From contig NZ_VELE01000001.1 in assembly GCF_007681555.1 (NCBI RefSeq), positions 930,001 to 994,000 on the forward strand: DNA of 64,000 nucleotides. Direction: 5' to 3'. This document shows, piece after piece, positions 1 through 10,527 of the stretch (positions within the stretch are counted from its first letter, which is position 1; every line of letters starts with the position of its first letter). The DNA comes from Kocuria salsicia (lineage in GTDB: Bacteria; Actinomycetota; Actinomycetes; Actinomycetales; Micrococcaceae). The notes under the pieces are model-generated. The model had not been told where the DNA came from. It worked only from the letters and a program-made list of their open reading frames with translations, and did no database searches. The translations under genes were made by a program, and so were the position numbers.

Positions 1-975
1 ACGTTCATGGACGAGACCACGCTCTACGCCGCGCGAGACCCGCTGGGGGTTCGCCCCCTCGTGCTGGGCCGCCTGGAGCGTGGCTGGGTGGTCGCCTCCG
101 AGACCGCCGCCCTGGACATCGTGGGCGCCTCCCTGGTGCGTGAGGTGGAGCCCGGGGAATTCATCGCGATCGACGAGAACGGCCTGCGCTCGCGCCGTTT
201 CGCGGAGGCCACCCCTGCGGGCTGCGTGTTCGAGTACGTGTACCTGGCCCGCCCGGACACCACCATCAACGGGCGCTCGGTCTACGAGTCCCGGGTGGAG
301 ATGGGCCGTCAGCTGGCCCGCGAGCACGCCGTGGAGGCGGACCTCGTGATGCCCACGCCCGAGTCCGGCACGCCCGCCGCGATCGGCTACGCCGAGGCCG
401 CTGGCATCCCGTTCGGGCACGGTCTCGTGAAGAACTCCTACGTGGGCCGCACGTTCATCGAACCTTCGGACACCATCCGCCAGCTCGGCATCCGACTCAA
501 GCTCAACCCACTGCGCTCCATCGTGGCGGGCAAGCGCCTGGTGGTCGTGGACGACTCGATCGTGCGCGGCAACACCCAGCGCGCACTCGTGCGGATGCTG
601 CGCGAGGCCGGTGCCGCGGAGATCCACGTGCGGATCTCCTCCCCGCCCATCAAGTGGCCGTGCTTCTACGGAATCGACTTCGCCTCCCCCGCCGAGCTGA
701 TCGCCAACGGCATTTCGGTGGAGGGTGTGCGCGCCTCGCTCGGCGCCGACACGCTCGGCTACATCTCCGAGGACGGCATGATCGAGGCCACCAAGCAGTC
801 CCGCGGGAACCTGTGCACCGCGTGCTTCTCCGGGGACTACCCCACCGCGCTGCCCAAGGCGGACCGGCTCGGCAAGGCCGTGCTGGAAGCACCCGGTGCC
901 CACGCCGAGCCCTCCGAGGACCTCGTGACAACCGTCACGAGCACCGCACCCGAGCACGAGGAGACCACCGCATGA
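1..975 (+). CDS. purF: Amidophosphoribosyltransferase, C-terminal part (runs off the window start)
   Basis: First committed enzyme of purine synthesis: it makes 5-phosphoribosylamine from PRPP and glutamine. The reading frame is already open at base 1, so the start codon, the catalytic N-terminal cysteine and most of the glutaminase domain lie outside; about 324 residues remain of a family that usually has about 500. The glutaminase end (ARDPLGVRPL) and the PRPP-binding motif VVVDDSIVRGNT are clear. Four cysteines sit where the Bacillus-type enzyme binds its 4Fe-4S cluster (in GCVFEY, KWPCFYG and NLCTACFSG), so this is the iron-sulfur class. The stop overlaps the purM start in ATGA, which suggests translational coupling. 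Confidence 0.97.
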   Translation, partial: TFMDETTLYAARDPLGVRPLVLGRLERGWVVASETAALDIVGASLVREVEPGEFIAIDENGLRSRRFAEATPAGCVFEYVYLARPDTTINGRSVYESRVEMGRQLAREHAVEADLVMPTPESGTPAAIGYAEAAGIPFGHGLVKNSYVGRTFIEPSDTIRQLGIRLKLNPLRSIVAGKRLVVVDDSIVRGNTQRALVRMLREAGAAEIHVRISSPPIKWPCFYGIDFASPAELIANGISVEGVRASLGADTLGYISEDGMIEATKQSRGNLCTACFSGDYPTALPKADRLGKAVLEAPGAHAEPSEDLVTTVTSTAPEHEETTA

Positions 976-2132
976 GCCCCGAGCAGCCCCAGGACTCCCG
1001 GTCCGTGACCTACGCGAGCGCGGGGGTGGACGTGGAAGCCGGGGACCGCGCCGTTGAGCTCATGAAGGCCGCGGTCAAGGCGACCCACACCTCCGGCGTC
1101 GTGGGCGGCGTGGGCGGCTTCGCCGGGCTCTTCGACGTCTCCGAGCTCACGACCTACCGCAAGCCATACCTGGCCACGTCCACGGACGGCGTGGGCACCA
1201 AGGTGGCCGTGGCCCAGGCGCTGGACGTCCACGACACCATCGGGTGGGACCTCGTGGGCATGGTCGTGGACGACATCGTGGTGGTGGGTGCCAAGCCCCT
1301 GTTCATGACCGACTACATCGCCACCGGCAAGGTGGTCCCCGAGCGCGTGGCGGACATCGTGCGCGGCATCGCGTCGGCCTGCGAGGCGGCCGGCACCGCC
1401 CTGGTGGGCGGGGAGACCGCTGAGCACCCCGGTCTGCTGGGCGTGGACGAGTACGACGTCGCCGGCGCCGCCACCGGCGTCGTCGAGGCGGACGAGCTGC
1501 TCGGCCCGCAGCGGGTGCGCGACGGTGACGTGGTCATCGCGATGGCGTCCTCGGGCCTGCACTCCAACGGCTACTCCCTGGTGCGCCGCGTGGTCGAGAT
1601 GGCCGGCTGGCAGCTGGACCGCCAGGTGGACGAGCTGGGACGCAGCCTGGGCGAGGAGCTGCTCGAGCCCACGCGCGTGTACGCCGCGGACGTGCTGGAC
1701 CTCGCGCGCGCCTTCCCGGTCAACGGGGCCGACGGCGCCACGGGCCACGGCGTGCGCGGTTTCTCCCACGTGACCGGCGGCGGACTCGCGGCGAACCTCG
1801 CCCGCGTGCTGCCCGAGAACCTGCAGGCCACGGTGGAGCGCGCCACGTGGTCCCTGCCCCCGGTGTTCCGGCTGGTCTCCGAGCTCGGCCGCGTGCCGCT
1901 CTCCGACCTGGAGCGCACCCTGAACCTGGGCGTGGGCATGGTAGCCATCGTCGACCCCGAGGTCGCCGACGCCGCCGTGGCCCACCTCGAGGCCCGTGGC
2001 CTGCCCGCCTGGATCATGGGACGCATCGGTCCCGTGGATCCGGACGCGGCCCGCCACGGCAGCGACTGGGTGCAGGGCGCCAAGGGCGTGGCCGGTGGCG
2101 GCGTGCTCATGACGGGTTCCTACGCGAGCTGA
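972..2132 (+). CDS. purM: Phosphoribosylformylglycinamidine cyclo-ligase (AIR synthetase)
   Basis: Closes the imidazole ring in purine synthesis, making AIR from FGAM with ATP. The product is 386 residues, somewhat longer than the roughly 345 of E. coli PurM. It opens with the conserved TYASAGVDVEAGDRAVELMK segment and carries the family blocks STDGVGTK, GMVVDDIVVVGAKPL, GGETAEHPG and SSGLHSNGYSLVR. The ATG at 972 was chosen because it overlaps the purF stop by four bases and begins just before the conserved N terminus; the frame stays open further upstream only as a shadow of purF. A strong hairpin follows the stop, so purF-purM probably ends one transcript here. Confidence 0.97.
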   Translation: MSPEQPQDSRSVTYASAGVDVEAGDRAVELMKAAVKATHTSGVVGGVGGFAGLFDVSELTTYRKPYLATSTDGVGTKVAVAQALDVHDTIGWDLVGMVVDDIVVVGAKPLFMTDYIATGKVVPERVADIVRGIASACEAAGTALVGGETAEHPGLLGVDEYDVAGAATGVVEADELLGPQRVRDGDVVIAMASSGLHSNGYSLVRRVVEMAGWQLDRQVDELGRSLGEELLEPTRVYAADVLDLARAFPVNGADGATGHGVRGFSHVTGGGLAANLARVLPENLQATVERATWSLPPVFRLVSELGRVPLSDLERTLNLGVGMVAIVDPEVADAAVAHLEARGLPAWIMGRIGPVDPDAARHGSDWVQGAKGVAGGGVLMTGSYAS

Positions 2133-2176
2133 GGCTGAACGTGGGGCTCCCAGAGAGCCCCACACGGATACCCCGC

Positions 2177-2224
2177 CCACACGAAGAACCGCCCACACGT
2201 CTGTGCGGGCGGTTCTTCGTGTGG
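2177..2224. terminator. Strong hairpin between convergent purM and DUF3073 genes
   Basis: An 18-bp perfect stem (arms 2177-2194 and 2207-2224) can be extended inward with one mismatch to a 4-base GTCT loop. It lies 45 bases after purM and 123 bases after the oppositely oriented DUF3073 gene, so it could stop transcription from both sides. No U-run follows, which is common for actinobacterial terminators. Confidence 0.85.
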
Positions 2225-2347
2225 CACCACGGCTGCGGTGACCATCAGGTCTGCGGCGCCTGCTGCAGAGGTGTCGTGCCGCTGTCCCCCGGAGCGACCA
2301 CGGCCTCCGGCTCGCGCAGCAACGAAAGGGAACGCACCGGGGCCGGG

Positions 2348-2548
2348 TCAGTCGTAGTCGGAGTACTTCTCCGCGTAGGACGAATAGTTGTCCTCCTCGT
2401 CGGAGCTTTCCTCGTGGTCAGCGGCTCGGGAGGACGGTTTCGTGCCGCGCAGCTCGCGCTGCAGGGCCGAGTAGTCGGTCTGCGGGCTGAAGTACTTGAT
2501 CTCCCGCGCCTGTCGTGTCGCCTTCGCCTTTTGACGGCCGCGCCCCAT
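2348..2548 (-). CDS. DUF3073 family small protein
   Basis: A 66-residue protein with a basic N-terminal half (MGRGRQKAKATRQAREIKYF) and a strongly acidic, tyrosine-rich tail ending SDYD. This matches DUF3073, a short family widespread in Actinobacteria, often annotated near purM, with no established function. The start at 2548 keeps the conserved MGRGRQKAKA opening and has a purine-rich GAGGGGG upstream at suitable spacing. The frame is open much further upstream, but that is GC-driven and antisense to the BCCT gene. The charge segregation suggests a nucleic-acid or protein binding adaptor, but that is a guess. Confidence 0.85.
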   Translation of the reverse strand: MGRGRQKAKATRQAREIKYFSPQTDYSALQRELRGTKPSSRAADHEESSDEEDNYSSYAEKYSDYD

Positions 2549-2600
2549 GGCGTGACCCCCTCTGCGTCTCGTGTCCGGTGGGCGGTGCCGTGTTGAGCAC

Positions 2601-2628
2601 ACAGTACGGCCCCGGAGTGTCTTGTCAG
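2601..2628 (-). promoter_or_regulatory. Possible promoter of the DUF3073 gene
   Basis: On the minus strand CTGACA (2628-2623) and TACTGT (2606-2601) are separated by 16 bases, about 50 bases before the DUF3073 start. Resemblance to a housekeeping promoter is moderate; there is no other support. Confidence 0.35.
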
Positions 2629-2797
2629 TTTTTCGTGAGTCCAGGGTACATGTTTTGACCGCGTCTCGCGCACCGCCCGTGGCCCCGTTCACCCCGGGCC
2701 GATCCGCGGCTCCCCGCCGCCTCCGCAAGGGGCCGGTACAGTGGGACGGCCCGGGCGGCGTCGCCCGCGTTTCCCCGCACCAGAACGCAGGTTTCCC

Positions 2798-4630
2798 ATG
2801 AGCTCGTCCCCTGACGACAGCCCCCGGCCCACCGGCCAGTACCCCCACGACACCCACCCGGGCCTGGTGCCCGGCGTGTCCGTGGAGGAGCAGCGGGTGC
2901 GCTACCGCACCGACAAGATCACGTTCGGTGTCGCCGGTGCACTCATCGTGGGGTTCGTGATCTGGGGCGCGGTGTCCACGGAGTCCCTGACCACGGTCTC
3001 GACGGCCGCCCTGAACACGGTGGTGACGTACGGCGGGTGGATCTTCACCCTGCTGGCGGCCATCGTGCTGCTGTTCCTGCTCTACGTGGGCTTCTCCCGC
3101 TACGGACGCATCCCGCTCGGCAAGGACGGCGAGGAGCCCGCATACTCCATGGGCTCGTGGATCGCGATGCTCTTCGCCGCGGGCATGGGCGTGGGCCTCA
3201 TCTTCTTCGGTGTGTACGAACCGGTGACCTACTACATGACCCCTCCCCCGGGGCGCGCCGAGGCCGAGAGCTTCCACGCAATGCACTCCGCCATGGCCCA
3301 GACCATCTTCCACTGGGGCCTGCAGGCGTGGGCCATCTACGCGCTCGTGGGCGCCGCGGTGGGTTATGCCGCCTACCGGCGCGGACGGCCGCTGCTGATG
3401 TCGGCCATCTTCGGCCAGCGGGCCCACCTCACCGTGGGCGGGCGGCTCATCGACATGTTCGCGATCGTGGGCATCCTCTTCGCCACCTCCGCCTCCCTGG
3501 GGCTCGGCACGCTGCAGATCGGCAGCGGGCTGCAGATCGTCACGGGGATGGGCCGGGTGGGCAACGGTGTGCTGATCGCGATCATCGCCGTGCTGACCTG
3601 CGTGTTCCTGGTCTCCGCGGTCTCCGGGGTGGCCAAGGGCATCCGCCTGCTGTCCAACTTCAACATGGTGCTCGCGGCCGTGGTGGCGTTCTTCCTCTTC
3701 GTGGCCGGGCCCACCGTGTTCCTGCTCAACTTCATCCCCTCCGTGGTGGGCACCTACTTCGCGGAGATGTTCCAGATGCTCGCCCTCTCCGCCTCGTGGG
3801 GCCCCGAGGCCGAGGACTTCATGCGCTCGTGGACCCTGTTCTACTGGGCGTGGTGGGTGTCCTGGGCGCCTTTCGTGGGGGTCTTCGTGGCCCGCATCTC
3901 GCGCGGTCGCACCCTGCGCCAGTACGTGAGCGTGGTGCTGCTGGCCCCCACGGTGATCTGTGTGCTCGCGTTCTCGATCTTCGGCGGCACCGCCATCTGG
4001 TTGCAGCGCTCCGGCACGGACGTTGCCGGCGCCGCGTCCCCCGAGGACATGCTGTTCCGGGTCCTGGACGCCCTGCCGTTCTCCCAGGTCACGCCGATCG
4101 CCATCATGGTGCTGCTCGCCGTCTTCTTCATCACCTCCGCGGACTCCGCGACGCTCGTGATGGCCTCGATGTCTCAGCAGGGCAAGCCGGAGCCGGACCG
4201 CAAGATCGTGATCTTCTGGGGAGTGGCCCTGGCCGGGGTCGCCGCCGTGATGCTCGCGGTCGGAGGCTCCGACGCCCTGCAGGGGCTTCAGGATCTCGTG
4301 ACCGTTGCGGCCCTGCCCTTCGCGATCATCCTGCTGGCCCTCATCCCCGCCTTCCTGCGGGACCTCTCCACGGACCCCTTGAGCCTGCGCTACCGCTACG
4401 CCCGCACCGCCCTGGACAACGCCGTGCGCCAGGGCATGGGAGACCACGGTGACGACTTCGCTCTGGAGGTCCGTCACCAGGAGGGGCCCTCTGCCGCCGG
4501 AGCCGACGTCGACTCCACCGGCGAGCGCATGAGCTCCTGGTACCAGCGCACGGACGAGGACGGGCGCCCCGTCGACTACGACTACGCGCGGGACAGCTAC
4601 GTGGATCCGGAGCCTCCCGCGCGACGCTGA
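2798..4630 (+). CDS. BCCT family osmolyte transporter (paralogue 1)
   Basis: Betaine/carnitine/choline-type secondary transporter that imports compatible solutes with sodium or protons; inner membrane, about 12 helices. The 610-residue product begins with a short cytosolic segment (YPHDTHPGLVPGVSVEEQ), then helices from about residue 45. The BCCT hallmark FYWAWWVSWAPFVG is present, as is the GMGVG stretch typical of the substrate/sodium region. The cytosolic tail ends with WYQRTDEDGRPVDYDY, a motif shared with the other two BCCT proteins in this window. ATG 2798 is preferred because the conserved N-terminal motif starts shortly after it. Exact substrate (betaine, ectoine, choline) cannot be told from sequence alone. 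Confidence 0.93.
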   Translation: MSSSPDDSPRPTGQYPHDTHPGLVPGVSVEEQRVRYRTDKITFGVAGALIVGFVIWGAVSTESLTTVSTAALNTVVTYGGWIFTLLAAIVLLFLLYVGFSRYGRIPLGKDGEEPAYSMGSWIAMLFAAGMGVGLIFFGVYEPVTYYMTPPPGRAEAESFHAMHSAMAQTIFHWGLQAWAIYALVGAAVGYAAYRRGRPLLMSAIFGQRAHLTVGGRLIDMFAIVGILFATSASLGLGTLQIGSGLQIVTGMGRVGNGVLIAIIAVLTCVFLVSAVSGVAKGIRLLSNFNMVLAAVVAFFLFVAGPTVFLLNFIPSVVGTYFAEMFQMLALSASWGPEAEDFMRSWTLFYWAWWVSWAPFVGVFVARISRGRTLRQYVSVVLLAPTVICVLAFSIFGGTAIWLQRSGTDVAGAASPEDMLFRVLDALPFSQVTPIAIMVLLAVFFITSADSATLVMASMSQQGKPEPDRKIVIFWGVALAGVAAVMLAVGGSDALQGLQDLVTVAALPFAIILLALIPAFLRDLSTDPLSLRYRYARTALDNAVRQGMGDHGDDFALEVRHQEGPSAAGADVDSTGERMSSWYQRTDEDGRPVDYDYARDSYVDPEPPARR

Positions 4631-4660
4631 GCCACGACGGCGAGCGGCGGGTGCGCACGA

Positions 4661-4699
4661 CGAAGCGCCGGGACGGATCACCTCTGTCCCGGCGCTTCG
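4661..4699. terminator. Bidirectional terminator hairpin between BCCT-1 and clpB
   Basis: A 14-bp perfect stem (4661-4674 with 4686-4699) and an 11-base loop lie in the 103-base gap between two convergent genes, so it can serve both. Confidence 0.85.
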
Positions 4700-4733
4700 C
4701 GCTGTGCTGGCGCGTGGCCAGCGGCGCGCGGGG

Positions 4734-7397
<2,664 letters not shown>

Positions 7398-7435
7398 AGC
7401 ATCTCCTTCTGCTTGGCTAACGGATTGTCAATTAT

Positions 7436-7456
7436 CTTGAGTCTAGTCCACTCAAC
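7436..7456. promoter_or_regulatory. HAIR operator (HspR binding site) of clpB
   Basis: CTTGAGT-N7-ACTCAAC matches the HspR-associated inverted repeat CTTGAGT-N7-ACTCAAG at 13 of 14 positions. It overlaps the clpB -10 box, and hspR itself is encoded at 27.1 kb in this window. It also lies upstream of the divergent small gene at 7576. Confidence 0.88.
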
Positions 7457-7468
7457 CTGCTTTGTGAA
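7440..7468 (-). promoter_or_regulatory. clpB promoter
   Basis: On the minus strand TTCACA (7468-7463) and TAGACT (7445-7440) are 17 bases apart, a good housekeeping-sigma layout, about 45 bases before the clpB start. The -10 hexamer falls inside the HAIR operator, so a bound repressor would cover it. Confidence 0.6.
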
Positions 7469-7575
7469 GCCCTCGGCGCCGGAATTCTGGGGGAATTCGG
7501 GGGTGGGCAGGCTATGATTAGTGCCCTAATCGTCGGGGTGAGACCACCCCGTCCGTCCCGTGAAAAGGATCTCCC

Positions 7576-7800
7576 ATGTCCCGCCGCCTCGACCCCGACC
7601 GCCCGCGCCACAGCCTCTTCAAGCGCTTCGACGACTTCGTCATGAAGTTCGTGGGACCCGCCGACCGCAGCCCCGCGGACCTGCGCGGCAACGAGCAGAT
7701 GAGCGAGCAGACCCAGCAGTGGTATAGCAACCTGCAGTCCGAGTACGAGATGGTGAAGGACGCCCACGGCCAGAGTTACCTGCGCCGCCGCGGGAGCTGA
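7576..7800 (+). CDS. Small hypothetical protein
   Basis: A 74-residue charged, soluble protein (begins MSRRLDPDRPRHSLFKRFDD) with no signal peptide or membrane segment; I do not recognise a named family. It looks real: AAAAGGAT lies seven bases before the ATG, a TATGAT hexamer is at 7513-7518, and a hairpin follows the stop. It is divergent from clpB and shares its upstream region with the HAIR site, so it could respond to heat, though the site is placed better for clpB. The second half (QWYSNLQSEYEMVKDAHGQ) could form an amphipathic helix. Confidence 0.75.
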   Translation: MSRRLDPDRPRHSLFKRFDDFVMKFVGPADRSPADLRGNEQMSEQTQQWYSNLQSEYEMVKDAHGQSYLRRRGS

Positions 7801-7804
7801 TCCC

Positions 7805-7821
7805 GGCCGGGCACCCCGGCC
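7805..7821 (+). terminator. Short GC hairpin after the small gene
   Basis: GGCCGGG (7805-7811), loop CAC, CCCGGCC (7815-7821), starting four bases after the stop codon at 7800. Short but very GC-rich. Confidence 0.45.
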
Positions 7822-7916
7822 CGGCGGCGTCGTTGACCCCCTCCTCACCCCTCGTCGTCAGCAGGCGGCGTCAGGGCACGACGACGCTCGCCCCGTTCCC
7901 TGAGGCCCGACCCGCC

Positions 7917-9032
7917 TCACGTCCACTCACCCGAGCTGCCGCGCCGGTGGCTGCCCACCAGGTGCGTGTCCACCATGCCGATCGCCTCCATGAGCGCGTA
8001 CATGGTGGTGGGCCCCACGAATGCGAACCCGCGTCGCTTCAGCTCCTTTGACAGCGCGGTGCTCCGCTCGGAGACGGTGGGGACCTCCGCGAAGCGCACC
8101 GGCTCGGGCGTCTCCTCCGGGCGGAAGGACCACACGAGGTCCACGAGGCCCTCCTGCTCGCGCAGCGCCACCGTGGCCCGCGCGTTGGTGACTGCGGCGC
8201 GGATCTTGCGCTCGTTGCGGATGATCCGCACGTCACCCATGAGCCGCTGCACGTCAGCCTCGCCCATCGCGGCCACGGCGTCCGGGTCGAAGTCGTGGAA
8301 GACCTCTCGGAACGCCGGCCGCTTGGCGAGCACAGTGCGCCACGAGAGCCCGGACTGGAAACCCTCGAGCACGATCCGCTCGTACAGCCCCACCTCCTCC
8401 CGCACGGGCATGCCCCACTCGTGGTCGTAGTACTCGCGCAGCAGGGGGTCCCCGGCCGCCCAGAGGGGGCGTGCCAGGCCGTCCTCACCCACCACCAGGT
8501 CCGGATTCTCCGCCGCCAGCTCGAAGAGCTCGCACTCGGCGTCGTAGTAGGCGCGGGTGCGGCCCCGGTGCGTCATCCCCAGCCGTCGGCAGACCGCCTG
8601 CGAAGCAGTGTTGTCGGGATGGGTCACCGCGACCACCCGGTCGAGGCCCGCGGTGAACGCGTGGTCGAGCACGGTGCGCGCCGCCTCGGTGGCCCAGCCG
8701 CGACCCCACGCGTCCGGGTGCAGGTGCCACCCGACCTCGACGTCATGCGCGGTGTCCGTGCCTGAGTCCGGGATGGGTTTGAGCAGCACGGTGCCGAGAG
8801 GAGAACCATCCGGCTCGCACACCGCCCACACGCCGAGCACCGGATCCGTGTCCCAGGCGGCCTGCCACCCGGCGATCTTCTCCCTCGCCGCCTCGAGCGT
8901 GGTGGTGCGCGCGGTGCCGTTCCCGAGGAAGCGCTGCACCGCCTCGCGCGAGTAGAGGTCGCGGACGAACGCGGCGTCGTCGGCGTCGTAGGTCCGCAGC
9001 AGAAGCCGCGCGGAGCGCAGGGGCACCGTCAT
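7917..9032 (-). CDS. GNAT N-acetyltransferase fused to DNA-3-methyladenine glycosylase I (Tag)
   Basis: A 371-residue two-domain protein. Residues 1-178 look like a RimJ/RimL-type GNAT acetyltransferase, with the acetyl-CoA loop in AWGRGWATEA near 108-117. Residues about 188-371 are Tag, which excises 3-methyladenine from alkylated DNA; DPLLREYYDHEWG and the catalytic-loop VLEGFQSGLSW (Glu223 matching E. coli Glu38) are clear. Of the four zinc-snap ligands known in E. coli Tag (Cys4, His17, His175, Cys179), three are changed: Pro189, Tyr202 and Ser361; only His357 remains. There is no stop or start between the domains, so the fusion looks genuine. The ATG at 9032 overlaps the stop of the upstream membrane-protein gene. 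Confidence 0.88.
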   Translation of the reverse strand: MTVPLRSARLLLRTYDADDAAFVRDLYSREAVQRFLGNGTARTTTLEAAREKIAGWQAAWDTDPVLGVWAVCEPDGSPLGTVLLKPIPDSGTDTAHDVEVGWHLHPDAWGRGWATEAARTVLDHAFTAGLDRVVAVTHPDNTASQAVCRRLGMTHRGRTRAYYDAECELFELAAENPDLVVGEDGLARPLWAAGDPLLREYYDHEWGMPVREEVGLYERIVLEGFQSGLSWRTVLAKRPAFREVFHDFDPDAVAAMGEADVQRLMGDVRIIRNERKIRAAVTNARATVALREQEGLVDLVWSFRPEETPEPVRFAEVPTVSERSTALSKELKRRGFAFVGPTTMYALMEAIGMVDTHLVGSHRRGSSGEWT

Positions 9033-9604
9033 GACCGGGGGCCCGACCATTGCTGCTGCTCCCGCTCCAGCCGGTCCAGGCGCTCGTCCTCGGTGAGCGG
9101 ATCCCCGCGCAGACGACGGGCCGTGACACGCTGCTCCGTGACGGCCAGCAGCACGAGGGCCACGGCGAGCGCCACGGTCAGCACTCCGAAGATGTTGACG
9201 AAGCCGTAACCGAGCTCCAGGAACTCGGCCCCGGCCACGTGGGTGAACAGGGAGCGCATCCCCTCGGGAGTGGCGTCCGGGAGGAAGAACCCGAAGCACG
9301 CGGTGACGACCCACGCCGCTGCAGCGGTGGCCATGGTCCGGCGGGTCACGGAGCGGGAGGGGTGGTCCAGGCTGTCCCGGCGGAAGAGCGCGGCGGCCAC
9401 CACGTGCAGCGCGAGCACGGGCAGGGCGATCGCCAGGGCGTAGACCGGTGCGAGGCTGCCCAGCAGCCCGGCCAGGCCCCGCCCGAAGCCGACCCACAGT
9501 GCCAGCGCGGCGGCCACGACCACCATGACCACGGGGAAGCTGCGGGCGAGAGCCGAACCGGGTCTCGCGGGGAGGATCGGGGCCGGGGAGCTCATGGCCC
9601 CCAT
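9029..9604 (-). CDS. Hypothetical four-helix membrane protein
   Basis: A 191-residue protein with four likely membrane helices (about residues 18-40, 48-70, 88-108 and 130-152) and a charged cytosolic tail (DERLDRLEREQQQWSG). No recognised family. The start at 9604 is chosen because GGAGGA sits eight bases before it; the next ATG (9595) is also possible. Its stop overlaps the start of the GNAT-Tag gene in ATGA, so the two are probably co-translated, but that does not reveal a function. Confidence 0.7.
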   Translation of the reverse strand: MGAMSSPAPILPARPGSALARSFPVVMVVVAAALALWVGFGRGLAGLLGSLAPVYALAIALPVLALHVVAAALFRRDSLDHPSRSVTRRTMATAAAAWVVTACFGFFLPDATPEGMRSLFTHVAGAEFLELGYGFVNIFGVLTVALAVALVLLAVTEQRVTARRLRGDPLTEDERLDRLEREQQQWSGPRS

Positions 9605-9671
9605 GATAGGTGTCCTCCGGATGGTGGCCGGTGGCAGGTGGCGGGTGCCGAGCCGTGTCGGAGCGGGGACG

Positions 9672-9677
9672 TAACCT
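9672..9677 (+). promoter_or_regulatory. Possible -10 box giving a leaderless transcript (HAD-1)
   Basis: TAACCT ends six bases before the ATG at 9684, and no Shine-Dalgarno sequence lies between. This spacing would put transcription start at or next to the start codon. Confidence 0.35.
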
Positions 9678-9683
9678 GGGCCC

Positions 9684-10358
9684 ATGTGCACCTCACAGTT
9701 CCCCCGGGCCGTCCTCTTCGACCACGACGGCACCCTTGTGGACACCGAGCCGCTGTGGGAACGGGGCAAGCAGCGGATCACGGCCGCGCACGGCGGGAAG
9801 TGGTCCGAGAAGGACACCCGGGACACCCTGGGGATGCCGCTGTCTCACACCATCCGCCGCCTCGGGGAACTGGGAGTTCCCGGCAGCCAGGAGGAGATCC
9901 AGCGTGAGTTCCACGGGATCCTCCGGGAGGTCCTGGCCGAGGACACGCCCACGTTCATCCCGGGGATCGAGCCCCTGCTCCACGAGCTGGACCGGGCCGG
10001 GATCCCCGCCGCGATCGTCACCAACGCCACCTCGGAGGTGGCCCGTCACACCGCCGGCCGCGCCCCGGACAACCTGTTCCGGGTGGTCATCGGGGACGAG
10101 GAGGTGGCCCAGGGCGTCACCCCCAAGCCGGATCCGGACGCCTACCTCGAGGCTGCACGCCGCCTGGGGGTCGCGCCCGAGGACTGCGTGGTCGTGGAGG
10201 ACTCCCCCTCCGGAGCAGCCGCCGGCGTGGCCGCGGGCATGGCGACCGTGGTTGTCCCCGGTGAGCAGGCTGTGGAACCGGGGCCGCGGATCGTTCACGT
10301 GCCCGAGCACGCGAGCCTCACACTGGACTTCCTGCGCTCGCTCGCGCCACGGGACTGA
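9684..10358 (+). CDS. HAD-superfamily hydrolase (beta-phosphoglucomutase-like), copy 1
   Basis: A 224-residue cytosolic phosphatase or phosphomutase of HAD subfamily IA. Motif I FDHDGTLVDTEP (nucleophile Asp and acid Asp), motif II IVTNAT, the motif III lysine in TPKPDPDAY and motif IV VVVEDSPSG are all intact, with an alpha-helical cap between motifs I and II. The variant DHD where DFD or DMD is usual is shared with the next gene, which is its close paralogue in tandem. The substrate is unknown; likely a small sugar phosphate or nucleotide. Confidence 0.9.
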   Translation: MCTSQFPRAVLFDHDGTLVDTEPLWERGKQRITAAHGGKWSEKDTRDTLGMPLSHTIRRLGELGVPGSQEEIQREFHGILREVLAEDTPTFIPGIEPLLHELDRAGIPAAIVTNATSEVARHTAGRAPDNLFRVVIGDEEVAQGVTPKPDPDAYLEAARRLGVAPEDCVVVEDSPSGAAAGVAAGMATVVVPGEQAVEPGPRIVHVPEHASLTLDFLRSLAPRD

Positions 10359-10527
10359 GCTGCGCTCTGAGCCGACACATGCTGGGACGGGCCGAGCAGC
10401 CCCCGGTTCCTGACCTCCTCGGAGCTGGGCCCTCCGGCCGCGAACCCCACGGCACCGTGCCTTCACGGGTTCCAACGGCGCCCGCCTGGTTCCGTTCTTC
10501 TCCGTCGTTCCCTGCCGAAAGGTGACC

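Noticed and set aside
837-2198. Long minus-strand open frame over purM
   Set aside because: It mirrors the purM codons and gives a His/Gly/Val-rich translation without motifs; there is no ribosome binding site.
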